A stretch of DNA of 61,073 nucleotides from Actinomycetes bacterium (GTDB lineage Bacteria; Actinomycetota; Acidimicrobiia; Acidimicrobiales; Palsa-688): assembly GCA_021850325.1 (NCBI GenBank), contig JAJZMF010000022.1, positions 1-61,073 of the forward strand, written 5' to 3'. The position numbers and the translations under genes were made by a program. Each line of letters opens with the position of its first letter. Position 1 is the stretch's first letter. The notes beneath the pieces were generated by a model. The model ran no database searches. It was not told the origin of the DNA and saw only the letters and a program-made list of their open reading frames with translations. This document shows positions 18,262-26,329 of this stretch, in pieces.

Positions 18262-19584
18262 ATGAACCTGGGTGAGGCACTGGCCTGGCTCGACCGGCAC
18301 CAGAACCTGGAACGGATACTGGCGGACCGGAGGTTGTCCGCGCCCCGGCCCGAGAGGATGCGTCGCTTCGCCCACCTGCTCGGCGACCCCCAGGGGGCCT
18401 ACCCCGTCCTGCACCTGACCGGCACCAACGGCAAGACCTCGGCAGCCCGGGCCCTGACCCAGCTCCTCGTGGCCAAGGGCCTGAGCGTGGGCACCTTCAC
18501 GAGCCCCCACCTGGAAGCCCTCAACGAGCGGATGACCACGAACGGGGTGCCGATCGACGACCGGGACCTGGCAGAGGTCCTCTCCGACCTGGCCGGCCTG
18601 GAGCACCTCCTGGGCGAGGAGATGAGGCCCACCTGGTTCGAGGTCCTCGCTGCTGCCGGGTTCCGCTACTTCGCCGACAGGCCGGTCGACGTCGCCGTGG
18701 TCGAGGTGGGGATGGGTGGCCGGTGGGACGCCACGAACGTGGCCCACGGCCAGGTCAGCGTGGTGACCAACGTCCGGCTCGACCACACCGAGCTGCTCGG
18801 GCCGACCAGGGAGCACATTGCGACCGAGAAGGCGGGCATTGTCAAACCCGGTTCCACCCTGGTGCTGGGGGAGACCGACCCCGCCCTGTACGACATCTTC
18901 GCCGCCCAGGAGCCCGAGGCCATCTGGTTGGCGGGCCGCGACTATGCGGTCGAGAGCAACGTCGTGGCGGTGGGGGGCAGGCTCCTCGACCTGCGCACCC
19001 CGGGAGCAAGCTACGAGGGGGTCTACCTGGACCTGCACGGCGCGCACCAGGGGCACAACTTCGCCTGCGCGCTGGCGGCTGCCGAGGCTTTTTTCGGGGC
19101 GCCACTGGAGCCGGACCTGGTGGCGGAGGCTGCGGCCATGGTCCGCTCCCCGGGCCGGATGGAGGTGGTGAGCCAGGCCCCTCTGGTCGTCCTGGACGGG
19201 GCGAAGAACGTGGCCGGAGCGGAATGCTTCGCCCGGGCGGTGAGCGAGGAGTTCGCCCTCCGGGGCAGGGTGATGGTGGTGGGCATGTTGGGGGGCAAGG
19301 ACGCCCGGGAGATGCTCGAGGCACTGGAGGCCGTCTCGTGCCGTCTGGTCGTGACCTGCCCGCCCCCCTCCCCTCGGGCCCAGCCTGCCGAGGAGGTCGC
19401 CGAGGTGGCCCGCCGCATGGGCTGCCAGGCCCTGGCCACTGCGTCGGTCGCCGACGCCCTCGAGGTGGCCCTGGGTGAGGTGGGCGAGGGGGAGGCGGTG
19501 CTGGTGACGGGTTCGCTGTACGTCGTGGGGGCGGCGAGGTCGCTCCTGGCCCGGCGCCCCGAGACGGGGGCGGCCAGGCCCTGA
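18262..19584 (+). CDS. folC: Dihydrofolate synthase / folylpolyglutamate synthase
   Basis: Adds L-glutamate to dihydropteroate or folates (Mur-ligase fold, cytosolic). I start at ATG 18262; an in-frame GTG-type start at 18196 has no support. P-loop TGTNGKTSAAR near residue 53, SPHLEALNERM near 82, the VEVGMGGRWDATN block and the C-terminal HxxH-less glutamate-ligase domain with DGAKN are all visible. In several actinobacteria valS lies between clpX and folC; here only 121 bp separate them. Confidence 0.93.
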   Translation: MNLGEALAWLDRHQNLERILADRRLSAPRPERMRRFAHLLGDPQGAYPVLHLTGTNGKTSAARALTQLLVAKGLSVGTFTSPHLEALNERMTTNGVPIDDRDLAEVLSDLAGLEHLLGEEMRPTWFEVLAAAGFRYFADRPVDVAVVEVGMGGRWDATNVAHGQVSVVTNVRLDHTELLGPTREHIATEKAGIVKPGSTLVLGETDPALYDIFAAQEPEAIWLAGRDYAVESNVVAVGGRLLDLRTPGASYEGVYLDLHGAHQGHNFACALAAAEAFFGAPLEPDLVAEAAAMVRSPGRMEVVSQAPLVVLDGAKNVAGAECFARAVSEEFALRGRVMVVGMLGGKDAREMLEALEAVSCRLVVTCPPPSPRAQPAEEVAEVARRMGCQALATASVADALEVALGEVGEGEAVLVTGSLYVVGAARSLLARRPETGAARP

Positions 19585-19650
19585 AGGCGCAGGGTCTGGT
19601 GGCGCGGGCCGAGGTGCGCCTGTCACAGCCCCGCCCGCTGCGGGGCCCGC

Positions 19651-19656
19651 TAACCT
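19651..19656 (+). promoter_or_regulatory. -10 box of a probable leaderless ndk transcript
   Basis: TAACCT is followed by nine bases and then the GTG of ndk. The same geometry is found for rplU. Transcription would start at or next to the start codon, so no Shine-Dalgarno is expected, and none is seen. Confidence 0.5.
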
Positions 19657-19665
19657 GCGACGGTT

Positions 19666-20091
19666 GTGGAACAGCGAGAGGCAACCCTCATAATCTGCAA
19701 GCCGGACGCCGTGGAGAGAGGCCTTGTGGGCGAGGTGCTCGCCCGCTTCGAACGGCGTGGCATGCGGCTCCTGCGCGCCGAACTGCGTCAGATAGACAAC
19801 GGGACGGCCGCCCGCCACTACGCCGAGCACGTCGGCAAGCCCTTCTACGACAGCCTGATCGCGCACATCACCCGCAGCCCGGCCCTCCTGGCGGTGGTGG
19901 AAGGGCCGGAGGGGACGTGGCAGATCGTCCGCCAGATGATGGGCACGACCAACCCGGCTCAGGCCGCACCGGGCACGATCCGGGGTGACCTGGCGGTGTC
20001 GCTGACCGAGAACGTCATCCACGGCTCGGACGGGCCGGAGTCGGCCCAGCGGGAGATCGCATTGTTCTTCCCCGACCTGGCGAGCTCCTGA
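19666..20091 (+). CDS. ndk: Nucleoside diphosphate kinase
   Basis: Transfers the gamma-phosphate from ATP to NDPs through a phospho-histidine. The 141-residue protein has the usual KPDAVERGLVGEVL N-terminus and the active-site block NVIHGSD, with His at about residue 119. The GTG start is chosen because an upstream TTG has no ribosome-binding site and the N-terminus fits the family. It lies between folC and mreB as in other Acidimicrobiia-type clusters. Confidence 0.96.
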   Translation: MEQREATLIICKPDAVERGLVGEVLARFERRGMRLLRAELRQIDNGTAARHYAEHVGKPFYDSLIAHITRSPALLAVVEGPEGTWQIVRQMMGTTNPAQAAPGTIRGDLAVSLTENVIHGSDGPESAQREIALFFPDLASS

Positions 20092-20188
20092 GCCTGGTGA
20101 GCCCCGCCTCGGGACGGGCTGGCGATAGGCCACCGCAGCCGTTACCCTTAATGGGGACTGCCCCGGCGCTCGAGGAGGCTCCCTGACC

Positions 20189-21217
20189 GTGCGCGACAGA
20201 TTCCTCTCATCCTTCAGACGGGGCCTTGCCGTTGACCTCGGCACAGCCAATACTCTCGTCTACCTCCAGGGCCGCGGCATCGTGCTCAACGAGCCATCGG
20301 TCGTGGCGATCGACGCCCGCGACGCCCGTCCCCTGGCTGTCGGCTTGGAGGCCAAGCGGATGATCGGCCGGACGCCGGCCCATATCCAGGCCGTGAGGCC
20401 GTTGCGTGACGGTGTGATCGCCAATTTCGAAATCTGCGAGAAGATGTTGGCGTACTTCATCCGCCGGGTGCACCCGAGCCGGTTCTCGAAGCCGGACATG
20501 GTCATCTGTGTACCCTCAGGGGTAACCGGTGTGGAGAAGAGGGCGGTGATGGACGCCGCGGAGGCAGCCGGGGCGCGCCAGGCCTGGATAATCGAGGAGC
20601 CCATGGCGGCGGCCATAGGAGCTGGCCTGCCGGTGCACGAGCCCACCGGCAACATGGTGGTGGACATCGGGGGCGGTACCACGGAAGTGGCTGTGATCTC
20701 GATGGGCGGCATCGTGACCAGCCAGTCGGTGCGCATTGCGGGTGACGAGCTGGACGAGGCCATCATCGCCTTCATCAAAAAGGAGTACAGCCTCGCCCTG
20801 GGCGAGCGCACGGCAGAGGAGATCAAGATCGCGCTCGGCTCGGCCTGCACGCTGCAGGAGGAGGTGAGCGCCGAGATCCGGGGCCGCGACCTCATCAGCG
20901 GCCTGCCCAAGACCATCGTCACCACGACCGAGGAGATCCGCGAGGCGATCGAGGAGCCGGTGGCAGCGATCGTCGACGCCGTCAAGGTAACCCTCGACAA
21001 GACCCCGCCGGAACTGGCGGCGGACATCATGGAGCAGGGGATCGTCCTGACCGGAGGGGGTGCCCTGCTGCACGGGCTGGACGCCCGCTTGGCGGCCGAG
21101 ACGGGTATGCCCATCGTCATAGCGGACAACCCTCTCCAGTCGGTGGCGTTCGGTAGCGGGCAGTGCCTGGAGCAGCTGCCCGTGCTCTCCGACGTGCTGA
21201 TGACCAGTTCCCGCTAG
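20189..21217 (+). CDS. mreB: Rod-shape actin homologue MreB
   Basis: Forms membrane-associated filaments that guide lateral wall synthesis. 342 residues. The actin-fold phosphate-1 motif is VDLGTANTLVY near the N-terminus, phosphate-2 is VVDIGGGTTEVAV and the adenosine motif is LTGGGALL. The GTG start follows AGGAGG at a 10-bp spacing. It is first of mreB-mreC-mreD-mrdA-rodA. A TACCCT box about 40 bp upstream may be its promoter. Confidence 0.97.
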   Translation: MRDRFLSSFRRGLAVDLGTANTLVYLQGRGIVLNEPSVVAIDARDARPLAVGLEAKRMIGRTPAHIQAVRPLRDGVIANFEICEKMLAYFIRRVHPSRFSKPDMVICVPSGVTGVEKRAVMDAAEAAGARQAWIIEEPMAAAIGAGLPVHEPTGNMVVDIGGGTTEVAVISMGGIVTSQSVRIAGDELDEAIIAFIKKEYSLALGERTAEEIKIALGSACTLQEEVSAEIRGRDLISGLPKTIVTTTEEIREAIEEPVAAIVDAVKVTLDKTPPELAADIMEQGIVLTGGGALLHGLDARLAAETGMPIVIADNPLQSVAFGSGQCLEQLPVLSDVLMTSSR

Positions 21218-21231
21218 CGCGGTCCGCAGCG

Positions 21232-22068
21232 GTGCCAGCTGCCCGGCGCCCGAGGGGCCGGTTCCTCCTGCTGTTGGTCGTCCTGGCCGGGGTGACCCTG
21301 GTGACGCTGAGCGGCAGGAGCGGCAACGGCGGCGTTTTTGCCCGAGCCCGGTCCTACGCCGCACAGGTCCTGGGGCCGGTCCAGTCCGGCCTGCATTCCG
21401 CCCTGGCCCCGGTGGGCAACTTCATATCGGGCGCGCTGGAGTACCGCTCACTGGAGCGCCAGAACCAGCTCCTGCGCCAGGAGCTGGCCGCGCAGCAGTC
21501 GGCCGCGGTGCAGGCCCAGAGCCAGATCGCACAGGCCGACCAGGTGCTGGCACAGGAGCACCTGGGGTACCTGGCCAAGGTCCCCACGGTCGCCGCCCAG
21601 GTGGTCGATGTAGGAGGTTCGAACTTCGAGCAGACCGTCGAGGTCAACCGCGGCAGCTCGAGCGGGATCGTGGTCGGTCAGCCCGTGGTGGACGGAGGTG
21701 GCCTCATCGGCAGCGTGACCTCGGTGTCACGGCACCTGGCCACGGTCACCCTGCTCGACAACCCCTCGTTCTCGGTCGGGGTGCGTGACGTGCGCAGCGG
21801 TGCCGTGGGGGTGGCCCTGGGGGAGGGGCAGGGTAACAACGACCAGGTGATCAACGTCAACGTGGGCCAACGGGTGCGCAAGGGCGATTACCTCGTCACC
21901 AGCGGGCTGCCCCTCGAGCACTTCCCGGCCGGAGTACCGGTGGGCAGGGTCAGTTCGGTGTTCAGCCCGGTGGGAGGCTTCCAGCTGTCGGTCTCGATGC
22001 ACCCCATAGCGGACCTGGCGGACGTCCAGTTCGTGCGGGTCCTGCTGTGGTCCCCCCAGACCGGGTGA
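21232..22068 (+). CDS. mreC: Rod-shape protein MreC
   Basis: Bitopic membrane protein linking MreB to periplasmic/wall enzymes. I start at GTG 21232, after the mreB stop, giving 278 residues. Only one N-terminal helix (FLLLLVVLAGVTLVTL) is present. A coiled coil rich in Gln/Leu follows (about residues 75-115, SLERQNQLLRQEL), then two beta-barrel domains containing VNRGSSSGI and GDYLVTSGL. Its stop overlaps mreD. Confidence 0.92.
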   Translation: MPAARRPRGRFLLLLVVLAGVTLVTLSGRSGNGGVFARARSYAAQVLGPVQSGLHSALAPVGNFISGALEYRSLERQNQLLRQELAAQQSAAVQAQSQIAQADQVLAQEHLGYLAKVPTVAAQVVDVGGSNFEQTVEVNRGSSSGIVVGQPVVDGGGLIGSVTSVSRHLATVTLLDNPSFSVGVRDVRSGAVGVALGEGQGNNDQVINVNVGQRVRKGDYLVTSGLPLEHFPAGVPVGRVSSVFSPVGGFQLSVSMHPIADLADVQFVRVLLWSPQTG

Positions 22069-22694
22069 GCGGCCCTTCGGCGCGGCGCGCCCTCAGGGTA
22101 CTGGGCCTCCTGCTCGTCGGGCTGGTGGTGCAGACGACCTTCGGTGCCGACCTCCGGGCCCACACCTTCGCTCCCGACATCATGTTGCTGCTGGCTGTGA
22201 TGGCCGGGTTCAGCGGGGGTGCCGACGCCGGAACGGTCATCGGCTTCGGCAGCGGGCTGCTGAGCGACCTGACGTTGCAGGGCACGCCCTTTGGCCTTTC
22301 GGCCCTTGCCTTCTGCCTGGTCGGCTTCGCCGTGGGGTGGACGAGGGACAACTTGCTGCGCACCAGGCTGGCGATCGCGCCGCTGGTAGCCGCGGGTGGG
22401 ACCCTGTTCGGGGTGTTCGTGTTCGTGGCCATCGGCTACGTGCTTGGCCAGTCACAGTTGGTCACCCCGGGGAAGCGTTGGTTGGTGGTGCTGGCAGTGG
22501 TGGAGGCGGCCTGGTCGGTGGTGTTCAGCCTCCCGGTGGCCTGGCTCTTCGAGCTGGCCCTCCGGGGCCCCCAGCTGCCGGTGTCGGCTCTGGGCGAGGT
22601 GACCTCGGCCGCCGCCGGCGACACCGCCTCCCGCCGGCGGGTGCCGGCCCCCCGGGCGCGACGCCGACGCCGGGCCCGGGCCAAGGTACGGTGA
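22065..22694 (+). CDS. mreD: Rod-shape protein MreD
   Basis: Polytopic partner of MreC. I choose GTG 22065, which overlaps the mreC stop (GTGA), rather than GTG 22047. The 209-residue protein has five to six hydrophobic segments and the typical FGSGLLSDLTLQGTPFGLSAL block. The C-terminus is a basic Arg-rich tail. Weakly conserved family, so the call leans on context as well as sequence. Confidence 0.88.
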   Translation: MSGPSARRALRVLGLLLVGLVVQTTFGADLRAHTFAPDIMLLLAVMAGFSGGADAGTVIGFGSGLLSDLTLQGTPFGLSALAFCLVGFAVGWTRDNLLRTRLAIAPLVAAGGTLFGVFVFVAIGYVLGQSQLVTPGKRWLVVLAVVEAAWSVVFSLPVAWLFELALRGPQLPVSALGEVTSAAAGDTASRRRVPAPRARRRRRARAKVR

Positions 22695-22698
22695 AGCA

Positions 22699-24699
22699 GT
22701 GGCGCAACCGGTGAGCCCCCCGCCCGGCGAGCCGTCCTCGGTGCACGTGCGGGCCGTGGCGGTGCTGGTTGTCGTTGTCTGTCTCTTCGGCACCCTGCTC
22801 GGGCGTCTCTGGTACCTCCAGGGCGTCGAGTCCAAGGCCCCTCAGCTGAGGACGGCTGTGGGGGAAGGACTGCAGACCATCTACCTCCCGGCTCCGCGAG
22901 GCGAGATCTTCGACCGCAACGGCCAGCTCCTGGCCGGCAACCGGGTCGAGGAGGTGGTGACGGTCAACCCGGGGGCCTACGCCGCCCACCCGCAGATCGC
23001 CCGGGAGCTGTCAGCCCTGCTGGGCGAGCCGGTCCCGGTCGTGACTGCGGCCATGAACAACCCCCAGTACAGCCCCTACCAGCCGGTACCGGTGGCGACC
23101 GGTGTGAGCCAGTCCGTGGTGCTGGCCATCGACGAGAACCAGCAGCTGCTGCCCGGTGTGCAGGTCCAAGCCGAGCCCGTGCGCTACTACCCTCACGCCA
23201 CCACCATGGCCAACATCATCGGCTACGTGAGCCAGATCACGGCCTCCGAGTACAACGCGTTCAAGTCGGAGACCTGCGGGGCCGGCGTGCCCTGCTACCA
23301 GCCCAACTCGGAGATCGGCCAGGCCGGCGTGGAGGCGACCTTCGAGAAGTACCTCCGGGGCGTCCCGGGCAAGGAGGTGGTCCAGGTCGACTCCCAGGGC
23401 CACGTGCTGGCCACGGTGAGCGAGACACCGCCCGTGCCCGGCGACGACCTGGTGCTCTCGGTCTCCCTCCGGGACCAGACGGCAGCGGTCAACGCCCTGC
23501 AGCAAGGCATGATCAGCGCCCGGACCGGACCGGTGGACATAGCCAGCGGCTACCACTACAGGGCGCCGGCCGCCTCGATGGTGGTCGAGGACCCCCGTAA
23601 CGGCCAGATCCTGGCCCTGGCGACAGCACCCGACTACAACCCCAACGACTTCCTGAGCGGCATCAGTGTGGCCCGCTGGAAGTACTACAACAACCCGGCC
23701 AACCACTTCCCGCTGCTCGACAGGGCCATCAGCGAGGGCTATGCACCCGGGTCGACCTGGAAGCTGATCACGGCAACGGCACAGCTCGACTACGGGCTGC
23801 GCGGCGCCTACCAGATCTACAACGACACAGGCAGCTTCACCGTGGGGACGCAGGTGTTCCACGACAATGCCGACAGCGGCTTCGGCCCCGTGGACCTCTC
23901 CGAGGCCATCACCGTTTCGAGCGACGCCTACTTCTACAGCCTGGGCTACCAGTTCTGGCAGCTCTGGGCGGGGCAGAAGGGGCACCCCGAGTACCTGCAG
24001 AAGATGGCGTCCCTGTACGGGCTCGGTCGCTACAGCGGGATCCAGCTGCCCGGGGAGGGGCCCGGCCTGGTCCCGAGCCAGCAGGTGTTCACCCGGGAGC
24101 ACCAGCAGTACCCCAAGGCCTACCCGGACCCGTACTTCTACCCCGGGCAGGAGGTGCTGGAGGCGATCGGGCAGGGTGCCGACAGCGTCACGCCGCTGCA
24201 ATTGGCCGATGCCTACGCCACCTTCGCCAACGGGGGGACCCTGTACGTGCCCCAGGTCGCGCTGGCGATCGAGAAGCCGGGCAACGGGGACCGGCCCAGC
24301 AACCGGGTCGTCAAGCTGTTCACCAAGCAGGTCAAGGACCACGTGCCCATGCCGGACAGCATCGGGCGGGCGGCCATGCTCAGCGGCTTCGAGGGCGTGA
24401 CCACCAACGTCGCCCTGGGCACGGCGGGCACCGCCTTCCAGAACTTCCCGCTCAGCCAGTACCCGGTGGCGGGCAAGACAGGGACGGCTCAGGTCGGCCC
24501 GGTCTTCTCGGCCGTGGGCTGGCCCAAGTACATCCAGGACACGTCGGTCTTCTCCAGCTTCGCGCCCGCCACCGCCCCCCGCTACGTGGTCGACGCCGTC
24601 TTCGAGCAGGCCGGGTACGGCGCCAGCATCGCCGCTCCCGCCGTCCGTCAGGAGTACATGACACTGTTCAACCTCAACCACCCGGCCAAGAAGGGCTGA
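22699..24699 (+). CDS. mrdA: Penicillin-binding protein 2 (transpeptidase, elongasome)
   Basis: Class B PBP that crosslinks peptidoglycan with RodA. 666 residues with one N-terminal helix, a PBP dimerisation domain and a transpeptidase domain. The active-site Ser is near residue 352 (PGSTWKL), the SxD-type second motif is SSDAYFY near 408, and KTG is at GKTGTAQ near 592. GTG start, four bases after mreD. Normal for the family. Confidence 0.95.
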   Translation: MAQPVSPPPGEPSSVHVRAVAVLVVVVCLFGTLLGRLWYLQGVESKAPQLRTAVGEGLQTIYLPAPRGEIFDRNGQLLAGNRVEEVVTVNPGAYAAHPQIARELSALLGEPVPVVTAAMNNPQYSPYQPVPVATGVSQSVVLAIDENQQLLPGVQVQAEPVRYYPHATTMANIIGYVSQITASEYNAFKSETCGAGVPCYQPNSEIGQAGVEATFEKYLRGVPGKEVVQVDSQGHVLATVSETPPVPGDDLVLSVSLRDQTAAVNALQQGMISARTGPVDIASGYHYRAPAASMVVEDPRNGQILALATAPDYNPNDFLSGISVARWKYYNNPANHFPLLDRAISEGYAPGSTWKLITATAQLDYGLRGAYQIYNDTGSFTVGTQVFHDNADSGFGPVDLSEAITVSSDAYFYSLGYQFWQLWAGQKGHPEYLQKMASLYGLGRYSGIQLPGEGPGLVPSQQVFTREHQQYPKAYPDPYFYPGQEVLEAIGQGADSVTPLQLADAYATFANGGTLYVPQVALAIEKPGNGDRPSNRVVKLFTKQVKDHVPMPDSIGRAAMLSGFEGVTTNVALGTAGTAFQNFPLSQYPVAGKTGTAQVGPVFSAVGWPKYIQDTSVFSSFAPATAPRYVVDAVFEQAGYGASIAAPAVRQEYMTLFNLNHPAKKG

Positions 24700-24701
24700 C
24701 C

Positions 24702-25916
24702 GTGCTCACCAGGCCACCCGCGGCCCGACCCGTGCCCGCCCCCCCGGCCAGCGGCCCACCGGCACCCCGCCGCCAGGTGGCCGTACCGGCCTGGCGCCAC
24801 GTCGACCTCTCGCTCGTCCTCGCCACCGCTGCCATCTCCGCCCTCGGGGTGCTCATGGTCTACTCGACCACCCGGTTCGGGCTGGCGACCGCCGGTGGTA
24901 ACCCTCAGTCGGAGATGAAGAAGCAGCTCATCTACGCCGTACTGGGCGCGGCTGCTTTCGTGGGGACAGCCCTGTTCGACTACCGCCGCTACCTGGCGTG
25001 GGCACCGGCACTGTACGTGGGGAGCCTGCTCATGCTGCTCGCCACCTTTGTCATCGGGCGGCGCACGCTGGGTGCGACGTCGTGGATACAGGTCGGGAGC
25101 TTCCAGTTCGAGCCCTCCGAGGTGGTGAAGGTGACCCTCGTGCTGTCGCTGGCCGCTCTGCTCGCCAGCCGCAAGGGCGAGGTGACGGGCCGGCTCCTAC
25201 TGGTCGTGCTGGGCCTCGCCATGGTCCCGTTCCTCCTGATCTTCAAGCAGAACGCCCTGGGCAGCGCCATGGTGCTCGCTGTCGTGCTGGTGGGCATGCT
25301 CCTGATGGCGGGTACGAGGGGCCGCCACATGGTCGCGCTGGCTCTGGTGGCGGCCATCGGCATCGGTGGGGTCGTCCAGCTGGGCGTGCTCAAGCAGTAC
25401 CAGAAGGACCGGTTGACCACCTTCCTCACGGCACCGAGCGGCCTGGGCCAGGGCACGGTCAGCACCAGCAACCCCTACGCAGCAACCATCCAGTACAACC
25501 TCGACCAGTCCAAGACGGCCATTGCCGACGGGGGTATTTACGGCAAGGGGTTGTTCAACGGGTTGCTGACAAACCTGTCGTACGTACCCAACCAGTCCAC
25601 CGACTTCATCTTCACCTCGGTCGCCGAACAGTTCGGCTTCGTGGGTTCGGCGCTCCTGCTCGCCCTGTTCGTACTGGTCATCTGGCGCACCTGGCGAGCG
25701 GCCGTCCGCAGCCGCGACCTGGCCGGCACCCTGATCTGCACCGGGGTGCTCAGCATGCTCACATTCCAGGTGTTCGAGAACATCGGCATGACGATGGGCA
25801 TCATGCCCGTCGCCGGCATAACCCTCCCGTTCATGAGCTACGGCGGCTCGTCGATGGTTGTGGACTGGGTGGCTGTCGGGCTGGTGGTCAACGTGGGCAT
25901 GCGCCGTTCCAGCTGA
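24702..25916 (+). CDS. rodA: RodA, SEDS peptidoglycan glycosyltransferase
   Basis: Polymerises lipid II, paired with PBP2. 404 residues, about ten hydrophobic segments. SEDS blocks FQPSE-like (here FEPSEVVKV), the AIADGGIYGKGLFNG loop and the C-terminal LPFMSYGGSSM are present. The first 30 residues are a Pro/Ala-rich cytoplasmic tail. The GTG start is two bases after the mrdA stop. Confidence 0.95.
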   Translation: MLTRPPAARPVPAPPASGPPAPRRQVAVPAWRHVDLSLVLATAAISALGVLMVYSTTRFGLATAGGNPQSEMKKQLIYAVLGAAAFVGTALFDYRRYLAWAPALYVGSLLMLLATFVIGRRTLGATSWIQVGSFQFEPSEVVKVTLVLSLAALLASRKGEVTGRLLLVVLGLAMVPFLLIFKQNALGSAMVLAVVLVGMLLMAGTRGRHMVALALVAAIGIGGVVQLGVLKQYQKDRLTTFLTAPSGLGQGTVSTSNPYAATIQYNLDQSKTAIADGGIYGKGLFNGLLTNLSYVPNQSTDFIFTSVAEQFGFVGSALLLALFVLVIWRTWRAAVRSRDLAGTLICTGVLSMLTFQVFENIGMTMGIMPVAGITLPFMSYGGSSMVVDWVAVGLVVNVGMRRSS

Positions 25917-26329
25917 ACCGTCCGGTCAGGGCGCCGGCTTGGCCACCTGGGGTGGCTACACTCGTAGTGAAATGTCCTCATCTCCAGGTGCGGAGCAGCA
26001 CGACAGCCCGGCGGCCACCGGCGGGCGGCCGTGATGTTGCGCATCTGGCACCGCTTGTGCGTGAGCTTCGCGAAGCGGCGACGTGAGGCCTCGGCGCCGG
26101 CGTCCTCCACGGACCGGCCGGCCCGTGCCCCGGCACCTCGTGGCCCCGGGTGGCGACCACCCGGCCGAGAGGGCGCCGGCCAGGGCGCAAGCCCACAGGT
26201 TTCCATGGTTGGGGCGCGCGACGGCGCGCGACGGGTCTCGGCTGTGACCCGTCGGGGGCACCTCCGGGTGACCTCGTCGCGACGCGCGCCGGGCATGCGC
26301 AGCATGCCCACTTTGAAGGGAAGATCTCG
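25917..26329 (+). other. Long leader/intergenic region upstream of rng
   Basis: About 410 bp. A TACACT box near 25958 precedes a long leader. The leader contains a perfect 12-bp palindrome (GCTTCGCGAAGC, 26065-26076) and several GC-rich inverted repeats between 26100 and 26300. Frames crossing it are not family-like. RNase E leaders in other bacteria fold and feed back on the enzyme, so this may be an autoregulatory 5' UTR; that is inference. Confidence 0.4.

Noticed and set aside
18070-20250. 726-residue minus-strand frame across folC and ndk, and similar frames over clpX, rng and araB
   Set aside because: They are antisense to well-conserved genes, have no ribosome-binding sites and no domain resemblance.
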